Positions 1 to 6,878 of a stretch of DNA of 6,980 bases are shown here, piece by piece. This stretch comes from Calditrichaeota bacterium AABM5.125.24. Its GTDB lineage: Bacteria; Electryoneota; AABM5-125-24; Hatepunaeales; Hatepunaeaceae. The first letter of the stretch is position 1, and each line of letters begins with the position of its first letter. Both the position numbers and the translations under genes were made by a program. Under the pieces are notes generated by a model that ran no database searches, had not been told where the DNA came from, and worked only from the letters and a program-made list of their open reading frames with translations. Where the stretch lies: positions 1-6,980 of the forward strand of contig MWJR01000052.1 in assembly GCA_002127415.1 (NCBI GenBank). The letters are read 5' to 3'.

Positions 1-1
1 G

Positions 2-417
2 ATCCGGGTCTGTCTGCCCGGTGCGAGGCTGCAGGAAGATGAGTCGGGAGTGAGATTACATCATCTGGATTATGAACCTATACTTAGAGAAACCGCTGTT
101 TTCCTTGAGCGTTACTTTAATGGTGTGCCGGTAAGCTGGGTCGGAGGATTCATACCTGAGGGAAGCACATTTCAACGGAAAGTGTGGCAGGCGGCCGCCC
201 GGATACCGTTCGGTTCTACCGTCAGCTACGGTGAGTTGGCAAAGCGGATTGACAGGCCTGGTGCCGCCAGGGCCGTTGCCGCGGCGATGGCGGCCAATCC
301 GCTGCCGATATTGATCCCCTGTCACCGGGTTATTGCGGCGGATGGCGGACTCGGAGGATATGGAGGCGGGCTGGAGCTCAAGCGATGGCTGCTGCGTCAT
401 GAAGGCGTGGTTGTTAA

Positions 418-421
<4 letters not shown>
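2..421 (+). CDS. Methylated-DNA--protein-cysteine S-methyltransferase (Ogt/MGMT family), 5'-partial
   Basis: This is a suicide DNA-repair protein that moves a methyl group from O6-methylguanine (and O4-methylthymine) to its own cysteine. The acceptor motif PCHRV is at residues 90-94 counted from the internal GTG at position 50, with Cys91 as acceptor. The helix-turn-helix core is clear: FGSTVSYGELA (54-64), then GAARAVAAAMAANP with the arginine-finger residue Arg74 and hinge Asn83, and the C-terminal GLGGYGGGLELKRWLL stretch. The frame stays open to the left edge and reads IRVCLPG upstream of the GTG, which resembles the strand before the linker in this family. I therefore treat the gene as truncated by the window rather than starting at the GTG. 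Its TGA overlaps the ATG of the DUF362 gene. Whether it is Ogt-like or the C-terminal half of an Ada fusion cannot be told without the missing 5' part. Confidence 0.93.
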
Positions 422-1560
<1,139 letters not shown>

Positions 1561-1611
1561 TCCGTCAACCGGCGCGCGGACCACCAGTTTCAAGGCATCC
1601 GGATCCTGAAT

Positions 1612-1647
1612 ACTCAGGCACTCAGGAACTTAGGCACTCAGGCACTG
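1612..1647. repeat. Octamer tandem repeat, about 4.5 copies of ACTCAGGC
   Basis: Four consecutive 8-base units read ACTCAGGC, ACTCAGGA, ACTTAGGC and ACTCAGGC, followed by a partial ACTG. Two units match the consensus exactly and the other two differ by one base each. The array begins 51 bases after the DUF362 stop and runs into a small hairpin. Eight bases is not a multiple of three and no gene frame is maintained here, so this is a non-coding simple repeat. Confidence 0.85.
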
Positions 1648-1660
1648 AAAATCAGTGTTT
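1643..1660 (+). terminator. Weak terminator-like hairpin after the DUF362 gene
   Basis: CACTGA (1643-1648) and TCAGTG (1652-1657) form a perfect 6-bp stem with an AAA loop, followed by TTT. The left arm uses the last, partial octamer unit. The stem is short and AT-rich and the T run is brief, so termination would be weak. An overlapping alternative pairing (AGTGTT with AACACT) exists. It is the only candidate end signal for the repair/DUF362 pair. Confidence 0.3.
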
Positions 1661-1808
1661 AACACTTTGAAATACGGTCAAAATTATTTAACATAGCAGC
1701 GCGCGGCGCAGTCATATTGAATGCCGACAGGTCAGTCCGCATGCGCCGGTATTTGACCGGTTGGATGAACTACCGTGATCAGGGATTAGCCGGTCCAGTC
1801 TGAAATAG

Positions 1809-1839
1809 ATGCGCCGGAACCACGGGTCCGGTGCTGTTT
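1809..1839 (+). promoter_or_regulatory. GC-rich hairpin upstream of the small membrane protein gene
   Basis: GCGCCGGA (1811-1818) pairs with TCCGGTGC (1827-1834), eight pairs with one G-T wobble. Two more C-G pairs sit inside past a bulged A, and TGTTT follows. The left arm contains the second copy of the ATGCGCCGG direct repeat (first at 1741-1749). The hairpin ends 32 bases before the start codon at 1867. It could end upstream transcription or act as a leader structure; the sequence alone does not decide. Confidence 0.4.
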
Positions 1840-1866
1840 CAATCACCACCATAGCGGGAGGTTGAG

Positions 1867-2328
1867 ATGAACGTTGGGCGTTACATCATCGCCAGCATCG
1901 TGGTCGCCATAGCCGTCCTTGTCACCGATTGGATCCTGAACGGGCTTATTCTGGCTGGTGCATATGAGATGTGCGCGGCTGCATTTGAGACACCGGAGCA
2001 TATTGCCAGTTGGAATTGGTTGGTATATGTTAATGCGCTGGTATTCGGCTTTCTTCTGGGATATGTCTATGTCAGGATGGCTAAGACTTACGCCATCCAG
2101 GAAGGGCTGGGGTTCGGGCTGCTGATAGGGTTGCTCATCAAGGTGCCTCAATTCTGTATTTGTGTGGTCTACTGCCCATATGTCAAGGCCATAGACATCG
2201 GCTGGCTGATCGGCGGAATTGTGCAGTTCCTGATCTTCGGTTTTTTACTGGCTATTCTTTACAAACCTAAACCACTATCTCACCTACCGGAACCTGAGCA
2301 GTCGGAACCTCAGACTGAGAGCGGCTGA
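1867..2328 (+). CDS. Small four-helix integral membrane protein, function unknown
   Basis: This 153-residue hydrophobic protein has four likely transmembrane helices at about 5-25, 48-70, 78-103 and 110-132. The first helix carries a polar VTDWILNG stretch, where Asp21 and Asn25 may be conserved. A hydrophilic C-terminal tail rich in Pro, Glu and Ser (133-153) contains two SEP/EPE-like repeats matching a short DNA direct repeat (CGGAACCT). The overall plan (helix with D..NG, a loop with a tryptophan-rich turn, then three helices) resembles small uncharacterised membrane proteins seen in many bacteria, but I do not recognise a named family. The start is well supported by GGGAGGT at 1856-1862, five bases from the ATG when counted from GGAGG. 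The next gene (TerC) follows 111 bases downstream on the same strand, so a shared transcript is possible. Confidence 0.85.
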   Translation: MNVGRYIIASIVVAIAVLVTDWILNGLILAGAYEMCAAAFETPEHIASWNWLVYVNALVFGFLLGYVYVRMAKTYAIQEGLGFGLLIGLLIKVPQFCICVVYCPYVKAIDIGWLIGGIVQFLIFGFLLAILYKPKPLSHLPEPEQSEPQTESG

Positions 2329-2343
2329 AGATAAACAAGGGGG

Positions 2344-2430
2344 AAGGGGAAAGGTGAAAGGTAAAAGTTAATGGAGAATATGTTTATCTCTGATTTGCCG
2401 GATTACTTTTACTTTTCGCCTTTTTCCCTT
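2344..2430. repeat. Imperfect inverted repeat of purine-rich heptads
   Basis: The left arm (about 2344-2371) is almost all A and G with T and contains three heptads AAAGGTG, AAAGGTA and AAAGTTA (2350-2370). The right arm (about 2403-2430) is its imperfect reverse complement, containing TTACTTT, TACTTTT and CGCCTTT. The arms match at most positions of about 28 with one or two small gaps, and several mismatches would be G-U in RNA. The loop is about 31 bases. The element fills the gap between the small membrane protein and the TerC gene, and its right arm ends ten bases before the TerC ATG. It could be a mobile or amplified short repeat, or an imperfect hairpin; no T run makes it a standard terminator. 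Confidence 0.7.
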
Positions 2431-2439
2431 CATCTCTGA

Positions 2440-3279
2440 ATGGGAGCCAAGCGCTCTCTGGTCTGGGTCCTGTTCTGGATCCTGTCGGCGATGGCCTTCG
2501 CCTGGGGGATTTTTCGATTCTGCGGGCCGCAGCGGGGTGTCGAGTTCCTGACCTGTTATGCTATTGAATGGTCGCTGTCACTCGACAACCTGTTTGTCTT
2601 CCTGATGATATTCAAATCCTTCGGGGTGGATCCGCACCGCCAGTTCAGAGCCCTTAAGTGGGGCATCATCGGCGCGATAGTGATGCGGCTTGGGTTCATC
2701 CTGATCGGGGTGACGCTGGTCGGCATGTTTGAGCCGATCCTGTATCTGTTCGGTGCCTTTCTCATCTACAGCTCCTATCGAATGGCCTTCCATATCGAGG
2801 CTAAGAAGGATGTTAGCGACCACCCGCTGGTAAGGTTCGTTCGCCGTCGTTTCCCGCTAACCCCCGATTTCGTTAAGGACCTCTTCTGGATCCGACGTCA
2901 GGGTAAGATTATAGCTACCCCGATGCTGCTGGTGCTGGTGGCCATCGAGAGCTCAGATATTATATTCGCTGTGGATTCCATACCTGCCGCCTTCGCCATC
3001 ACCCGAGAACCGTTCATCATCTTCTTCGCCAATATGTTCGCCATCCTGGGGCTCAGGTCGCTGTATTTCCTGCTGGCAAGGGCGGAACGGATGTTCGGGC
3101 TCCTCAAATATGGAGTGGCTGTTATTCTGGCCTTCGTGGGGCTTAAGATGCTGACTATTCACCTGGTTGAGTTTGACGAGCGTATATCGCTGGGGGTGGT
3201 AGTGCTGTGCCTGACGGGATCCGTGGCCCTGTCTTTGATCTTTCGCGACCGTTCGGCTAAGAAGATTGAGGACGGGTGA
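2440..3279 (+). CDS. TerC/Alx-family integral membrane protein, apparently lacking the first helix
   Basis: The TerC/Alx family are polytopic inner-membrane proteins linked to metal (notably manganese) export and tellurite or alkaline-stress phenotypes. Signatures are strong: YAIEWSLSLDNLFVF (40-54) with the conserved acidic residues, VAIESSDIIFAVDSIPAAFAIT (starting at 167), FANMFAILGLRSLYFLL (196-212) and LKYGVAVILAFVGLKM (222-237). The substrate cannot be read from the sequence. At 279 residues it is shorter than typical members (about 320). It opens at the second helix region (SLVWVLFWILSAMAF), so the usual N-terminal helix with its acidic LDLG-like motif is missing. A TGA lies directly before the ATG, so the frame cannot be extended upstream. 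The bases before the start are pyrimidine-rich with no Shine-Dalgarno; the next in-frame ATG (2491) has none either. The gene may be a 5'-truncated allele or be initiated unusually. It is followed by a good terminator at 3429-3457. Confidence 0.9.
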   Translation: MGAKRSLVWVLFWILSAMAFAWGIFRFCGPQRGVEFLTCYAIEWSLSLDNLFVFLMIFKSFGVDPHRQFRALKWGIIGAIVMRLGFILIGVTLVGMFEPILYLFGAFLIYSSYRMAFHIEAKKDVSDHPLVRFVRRRFPLTPDFVKDLFWIRRQGKIIATPMLLVLVAIESSDIIFAVDSIPAAFAITREPFIIFFANMFAILGLRSLYFLLARAERMFGLLKYGVAVILAFVGLKMLTIHLVEFDERISLGVVVLCLTGSVALSLIFRDRSAKKIEDG

Positions 3280-3319
3280 GATCGGCTGGAATTCAGCTCC
3301 GGAAGTGGCGGCATTTATG

Positions 3320-3396
3320 GCGCCCTCTTTACGGGCGCGATAAGCTTGTCCCTGCGAATCCCTGCTTACGCAGGGACAGGAGCAGGGATCGCGCCC
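3320..3396. repeat. Nested, overlapping inverted repeats with alternative pairings
   Basis: Several perfect arms overlap. GGGCGCGAT (3333-3341) pairs with ATCGCGCCC (3388-3396). Inside these, CTTGTCCCTGCG (3345-3356) pairs with CGCAGGGACAGG (3369-3380), with one wobble. ATCCCTGCT (3358-3366), which lies in the inner loop, is the exact complement of AGCAGGGAT (3381-3389), so the two foldings exclude each other in part. GCGCCC (3320-3325) can also pair with GGGCGC (3333-3338), competing with the outer stem. The motif TTGTCCCTGCGAA (3346-3358) recurs with one change at 6650-6662. Such short palindromes resemble REP-type intergenic repeats, though I cannot name a family. Confidence 0.8.
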
Positions 3397-3428
3397 CTAC
3401 CAACCAGATTCAAATAATATAACGGAAG

Positions 3429-3462
3429 GAAGCCCTGGCGGTTCTCGTCAGGGCTTCTGTTT
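3429..3462 (+). terminator. Rho-independent terminator after the TerC gene
   Basis: GAAGCCCTGGCG (3429-3440) and CGTCAGGGCTTC (3446-3457) form a 12-bp stem with one G-U wobble and a five-base GTTCT loop, followed by TGTTTCT. It lies 150 bases after the TerC stop, on the far side of the nested palindromes. It is the strongest intrinsic terminator between TerC and the CapA gene. Confidence 0.8.
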
Positions 3463-3521
3463 CTATGTTCCTTCCTCATCCAACTCCTGTAATAGGGGGA
3501 TAGATATTGGGGGCAAGTGGG

Positions 3522-3551
3522 TTGACTCATTAAGGTTCAGTAAGGTATATT
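3522..3551 (+). promoter_or_regulatory. Sigma-70-like promoter for the CapA-family gene
   Basis: TTGACT (3522-3527) and TATATT (3546-3551) each match the sigma-70 boxes at five of six bases and are separated by 18 bases. The start site would fall near 3558, giving a leader of about 27 bases before the ATG at 3585. The same -10 hexamer occurs in the promoter at 6879-6907. If this start site is right, the perfect AGGAGGT at 3552-3558 lies outside the transcript and is not a ribosome binding site. Confidence 0.55.
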
Positions 3552-3584
3552 AGGAGGTCATATTACTTTGGCCGGAGTCAAGTA

Positions 3585-6500
3585 ATGCGTTCCACCACCG
3601 TGGCGCTGATCCTGACGTTCAGTCTGGTCTGCCTTGCAAGCGCCGAATATGCTGACGAACGGGTCACCTCTCTTCAGATAAACAGTGCTGTCCCGGTCGC
3701 CCCGGACACCCTCCCGGCGGAAGGTCTGCGCCTCCGTCAGGTTGATGATGCCATATACCTGACCTGGAACGCATCACTTCGTCGCCATCCCACCGGTGGC
3801 CCGGGCCTGACCGGTTACCTGGTCTTTATGGGCCGCGACCCTTCCAACCTTCAATTCCTCGCCTTTACCGTATCTGAGCGGTTTAGACATCGGGGCGCTC
3901 TGGATATCGGATGCGGCTTCTACTGTGTTAAAGCGCTTTATGCAGGCAGATCCGAGGTGCTTCGCCGATCCAGGTCCATCCACCGCGACAGCATCGAGGT
4001 TCTACTCGACTTTGAGGAGGGCGACTTCGAGTTGCTTTCCTACAGTGAGGAGGAGGACGCCGACCCTGACGCCTGGGAGGTTACCGACGAGGAGGCTCTG
4101 CCGCCATCCGAACGTTCGCTGAAGCTATCCGGCAACACCTGGAAGCGGATGGAGTTCCAGGAGACGGAAATGGCCGAAAATACGGTCTGGTCTATCGGAA
4201 TCCTGTCGATTGACGGCGACACCCTGGGCGAGCTGCAGGCGTTTGGCCTGGGCGACGGCCAGGAGAGACTCTTCTATGCCTTCCACGGTCAGGAGTTGAT
4301 CTGGGATGCACAGTGGGTGGTCGTCAACCAGGAATCACGCGATCGCGGTCAGTGGAACGTTTATCTCCTTGACCTCGGCTACGACTGGGGAATGCGCTAT
4401 GGTTACCTGCCCACGATTAACGAGCTGTTCTTCATCAACGACAACGACACCACCGACCCTCCGGCCTGGGTCTATTTCGACGAGCTGATTGACATCACTG
4501 GCACCATCCCACCTGAACCGGCGCCGAGGATACGCTGGCGGGTCGATCCGGCGGTCGAGGCCTCGGGGAGGGTGGTGGATTTCTCGGCATACGTGTTCAA
4601 CCGTGCCCAGGACGAGCTCACTTTCCTGTGGGATTTCGGGGACGGCGGCACCAGCGTTCGACAGAACCTGCGCTATGCCTACCGTAGTGACGGGGTATAT
4701 ACGGTAGGGCTGACGGCTGCCGGGATCGAAGGGCTGATCGGTTATGACACTGACGTCATCCAGATCGGTCGATTGGACCAGTATGCGAACCTGACCGTCT
4801 GCTTAACCGGGGACGTGATGCTGGCCCGGCGCCTGGAGCCGTTTATAGAGGAAAATGGTCCGGAGGCGGTCTTCGGGCGAATCCTCGAGAGCCTCGAACC
4901 GGCTGACCTGATGATGTTCAATCTGGAATGTCCTCTGACCGATGAGGGTGAGCCTCATCCGACCAAGGACTACGTCTTCCGTGGCCGACCGGAGTATGTC
5001 GCCGGACTGGTCTATGCCGGGGCAGACGTGGTCTCACTCGCCAACAACCACCTGGTCGATTTCGGGAGGAGGGGCTTCGAGGAGACAACGGAGGTGCTGG
5101 ATGCAGCCGGTATCGACCACTGCGGAGCGGGTTTCAACAAATATGAGGCGCTCCGGCCGGTCTTCCACACCATCGACGGGATCAGGGTCGGATTCATGGG
5201 ATTCTGCAACAGGACCGGCCGTGATTACAACAACCGGCCCTTTATGGACGCAGGTTACGACAAATACGGCTTCGCCTACTTCTCGGTTGACAACCTCATC
5301 GAGAACATTCCTGACGCGGCCGAACAGTGTGATGTTCTGATCATCGGCGTGCATGGCGGCGTGGAATACTCGGATGTCCCCTTCGATTTCGACCCGGACG
5401 ACCCTCTGGCGATGGATCCTGAGGAGTGGATGATCTTCACTGCCGAGCGTGACTCGGCCACCCGCGAGCTCGAACACCTGGCTATCGACCTCGGCGTTGA
5501 CATCGTGGTTGCGCATCATCCTCACGTCCTGCAGGGGTTCGAGATATATGACGGAGCCCTCATTGCCCACTCGCTTGGCAACTTCGTCTTTGACCAGAAT
5601 ATGTGGGAGACCTGGGTATCAGCCACAGTCTGGGTTGAACTTAACCGGAACGGCCTGCAGCGCGCCTGGGTCCAACCGATCTTCATCGACGGCTATCTGC
5701 CGACGCCGGCGATCGGCGCACTGGGGCAAAAGATACTGAACCGACTGGCGGGCTACTCGCGGGAGCTGGACTGTTACCTGGCGCCGGTGGAAGACCGTTC
5801 GACCGCTTCGATTGCCCTCGACCCGCGGCAACTGGTAGAGCGGCAGTCCGAATACCGGGTTCACGGTCGTATGCGATATTTAGAGACCGATAGTGTTTAC
5901 TGTTCGGAACCGTTGCGGCTTGACGGCGGGGGCTTCCCAACCCGCATCGTGTCCATAGACCCGCGGGTGGAGGACGCTGATTGGGAGGTGTCGTTGGGGC
6001 GGGAGATACTGCTGGCCGGGAATATGGAGCAGGAGGGGGCCTCGGTGTGGAACTATAACTCAGACTGGGAGAGACCTGACCAGGAGTATGTGCACAGGGG
6101 GCAATTTTCCTCGCGGCTGAACCGCACGGCCGGGATGAGGGACATAATAACCAATCTGAAGCAGCGCATTCCTGTGATAAATCCGGCGGAATACCGCCTG
6201 ACGCTGTGCGGCTGGCTTCGAACCGTCAACGCCGGGAATGGAGGGATAACGGCCAGGTATTTCCGCTTCCGCTACAGTAACGATCCCCGGTGGATTCTGG
6301 GAACACAGGTGGTCGAGGGCTGGCTCCAGGGTGATCATGACTGGACCTATGTCTGGGAGCTGCTCGAGGTGCCGGCGCAAACCAGCTTTATTGATATCCG
6401 CTGCCAGCTCTACGCCCCTGCATTCGGGGAGGCGCTGCTGTGGGCCGACGACCTGGAGCTTATCCGGTGGGAGCCGCCTGAACCGTTTGACGGTGTCCTC

Positions 6501-6605
6501 GATATTGACACGCCGGGCGACCTCTATTACCTCCAGCTTCAGACCCGCCAGCCGGTCGAACATGTGACCGTGACCTACCGGACTGTAACGCTGTCAATGA
6601 GGTAA
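3585..6605 (+). CDS. Secreted multidomain CapA-family metallophosphatase with PKD and beta-sandwich modules
   Basis: This 1006-residue exported protein has a central CapA (PgsA-like) domain of the calcineurin-like metallophosphoesterase type. In order: signal peptide 1-20, cleaved after ASA (Cys16 lacks a proper lipobox); a fibronectin III-like module about 45-122 (YLTWNAS, TGYLVFMGRDP); a beta-rich module about 138-306 (SLKLSGNTWK, FFINDND, WVYFDELIDITG); a PKD domain about 314-394 (FLWDFGDGGTS, YRSDGVYTVGLTA); CapA about 404-705; and a carbohydrate-binding-like sandwich about 808-962 (GNMEQEGASVWNY to LLWADDLELIRW). Likely metal or active-site residues are Asp410 (TGDVM), Glu448 (NLECP), Asn488-His489 (ANNH), His590 (HGG), His644-His645-His647 and Asn666. 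CapA homologues act in poly-gamma-glutamate capsule formation, but no capB or capC is adjacent, so the substrate is open. No sorting tail is recognised. GGAG at 3574-3577 supports the start, and the gene appears monocistronic. Confidence 0.9.
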   Translation: MRSTTVALILTFSLVCLASAEYADERVTSLQINSAVPVAPDTLPAEGLRLRQVDDAIYLTWNASLRRHPTGGPGLTGYLVFMGRDPSNLQFLAFTVSERFRHRGALDIGCGFYCVKALYAGRSEVLRRSRSIHRDSIEVLLDFEEGDFELLSYSEEEDADPDAWEVTDEEALPPSERSLKLSGNTWKRMEFQETEMAENTVWSIGILSIDGDTLGELQAFGLGDGQERLFYAFHGQELIWDAQWVVVNQESRDRGQWNVYLLDLGYDWGMRYGYLPTINELFFINDNDTTDPPAWVYFDELIDITGTIPPEPAPRIRWRVDPAVEASGRVVDFSAYVFNRAQDELTFLWDFGDGGTSVRQNLRYAYRSDGVYTVGLTAAGIEGLIGYDTDVIQIGRLDQYANLTVCLTGDVMLARRLEPFIEENGPEAVFGRILESLEPADLMMFNLECPLTDEGEPHPTKDYVFRGRPEYVAGLVYAGADVVSLANNHLVDFGRRGFEETTEVLDAAGIDHCGAGFNKYEALRPVFHTIDGIRVGFMGFCNRTGRDYNNRPFMDAGYDKYGFAYFSVDNLIENIPDAAEQCDVLIIGVHGGVEYSDVPFDFDPDDPLAMDPEEWMIFTAERDSATRELEHLAIDLGVDIVVAHHPHVLQGFEIYDGALIAHSLGNFVFDQNMWETWVSATVWVELNRNGLQRAWVQPIFIDGYLPTPAIGALGQKILNRLAGYSRELDCYLAPVEDRSTASIALDPRQLVERQSEYRVHGRMRYLETDSVYCSEPLRLDGGGFPTRIVSIDPRVEDADWEVSLGREILLAGNMEQEGASVWNYNSDWERPDQEYVHRGQFSSRLNRTAGMRDIITNLKQRIPVINPAEYRLTLCGWLRTVNAGNGGITARYFRFRYSNDPRWILGTQVVEGWLQGDHDWTYVWELLEVPAQTSFIDIRCQLYAPAFGEALLWADDLELIRWEPPEPFDGVLDIDTPGDLYYLQLQTRQPVEHVTVTYRTVTLSMR

Positions 6606-6638
6606 TCCGCAATATGTTATATCATACTGGAAGGGTGG

Positions 6639-6693
6639 CCCGGTCAGCCTTGTCCCCGCGAAGGTGGGGATTGCTGGCCGGGTTTCTCTTTTC
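6639..6693 (+). terminator. Hairpin copy A with a second hairpin inside its loop
   Basis: CCCGGTCAGC (6639-6648) pairs with GCTGGCCGGG (6673-6682), ten pairs with one G-U wobble, followed by TTTCTCTTTTC. It is 34 bases after the CapA-family stop, so it is the natural terminator of that gene. Compared with copies B and C it carries 22 extra bases (6649-6670), which fold as TCCCCGC/GTGGGGA around a GAAG loop and share a 13-base motif with 3346-3358. Confidence 0.6.
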
Positions 6694-6727
6694 ATCCTGT
6701 GGATGAACGCGGACAGGAGTGTCCGCG
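6691..6727. repeat. Two adjacent perfect palindromes between hairpin copies A and B
   Basis: TTCATCC (6691-6697) pairs with GGATGAA (6701-6707) around TGT. Immediately after, CGCGGACA (6708-6715) pairs with TGTCCGCG (6720-6727) around GGAG. Both stems are perfect. They abut without spacing, which suggests a composite element rather than chance. No T run follows either stem. Confidence 0.7.
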
Positions 6728-6740
6728 CTACTCTAAATAT

Positions 6741-6778
6741 CGGGTGGCCCGGTCAGCTTGCTGGCCGGGTTTCTCTTC
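6741..6778 (+). repeat. Hairpin copy B with CUUG-type loop
   Basis: CCCGGTCAGC (6748-6757) and GCTGGCCGGG (6760-6769) close on a G-CTTG-C tetraloop, followed by TTTCTCTTC. It shares 33 identical bases (6741-6773) with copy C. It could serve as a back-up terminator or be one unit of a short intergenic repeat. Confidence 0.75.
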
Positions 6779-6786
6779 ATCAATGT

Positions 6787-6822
6787 CGGGTGGCCCGGTC
6801 AGCTTGCTGGCCGGGTTTCATC
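6787..6822 (+). repeat. Hairpin copy C with CUUG-type loop
   Basis: Positions 6787-6819 are identical to 6741-6773. The arms are at 6794-6803 and 6806-6815, again with the CTTG tetraloop. The tail after the stem is TTTCATC, lacking the CTCTT seen after copies A and B. The distance from copy B is 46 bases, so the unit is a tandem duplication with a short, divergent linker. Confidence 0.75.
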
Positions 6823-6831
6823 TGTTGTAAG

Positions 6832-6850
6832 GGCGATGTTCAACATCGCC
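6832..6850. repeat. Perfect palindrome upstream of the last promoter
   Basis: GGCGATGTT (6832-6840) and AACATCGCC (6842-6850) are perfect complements around a single C. TTGT (6825-6828) and ACAA (6851-6854) extend the pairing past a short bulge. As RNA the loop would open to about five bases. It lies before the promoter at 6879, so it could be a binding site or a repeat rather than an attenuator. Confidence 0.65.
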
Positions 6851-6878
6851 ACAACCGGAGTGCATCCGGGGAGGTCGC

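Larger units (their letters stand above)
1561..1866. other. Intergenic spacer with repeats and hairpins
   Basis: This 306-base spacer has no supportable gene. It holds an octamer tandem repeat (1612-1647), a weak hairpin (1643-1657), a 9-base direct repeat ATGCGCCGG (1741-1749 and 1809-1817), a small CCGGT/ACCGG hairpin (1746-1760), a GC-rich hairpin (1811-1834), and the ribosome binding site of the next gene (GGGAGGT at 1856-1862). A TTGACC at 1753-1758 could be a -35 box, but no acceptable -10 box follows at 16-18 bases, so I do not call a promoter. Confidence 0.7.
3280..3584. other. Intergenic spacer between TerC and CapA genes
   Basis: This 305-base spacer contains nested inverted repeats (3320-3396), an intrinsic terminator (3429-3462), and a promoter (3522-3551) with the ribosome binding site of the next gene. 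No gene longer than a few codons is supported. Confidence 0.7.

Noticed and set aside
50..52. GTG at 50 as the true start of the methyltransferase gene
   Set aside because: No ribosome binding site with good spacing stands out, and the frame continues upstream with family-like residues (IRVCLPG), so the real start is probably outside the window.
1673..1700. Promoter around TTGAAA (1667-1672)
   Set aside because: The AT-rich TATTTA at 1685-1690 is only 12 bases away, and no -10 box lies at the proper distance.
2329..2439. A yybP-ykoY manganese riboswitch before the TerC-family gene
   Set aside because: This riboswitch often precedes such genes, but the spacer is only 111 bases and consists mainly of the heptad inverted repeat; the conserved internal-loop motifs are not visible.
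3627..3644. Lipoprotein signal at Cys16 of the CapA-family protein
   Set aside because: The residues before Cys16 are S-L-V, which lack the small residue expected just before a lipobox cysteine; ASA at 18-20 is a better cleavage site for a standard signal peptide.
5034..5570. 178-codon open frame on the - strand inside the CapA-family gene
   Set aside because: It lies wholly opposite the conserved CapA domain, has no recognisable protein features, and is explained by the codon bias of the + strand gene.
6060..6563. 167-codon open frame on the - strand at the end of the CapA-family gene
   Set aside because: It is antisense to the carbohydrate-binding-like domain, and its composition is that of a shadow frame.
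6741..6819. A minimal CRISPR array formed by the 33-base identical repeats
   Set aside because: There are only two identical copies with a 13-base gap, each a self-contained hairpin with a T-rich tail, and no cas gene is present.
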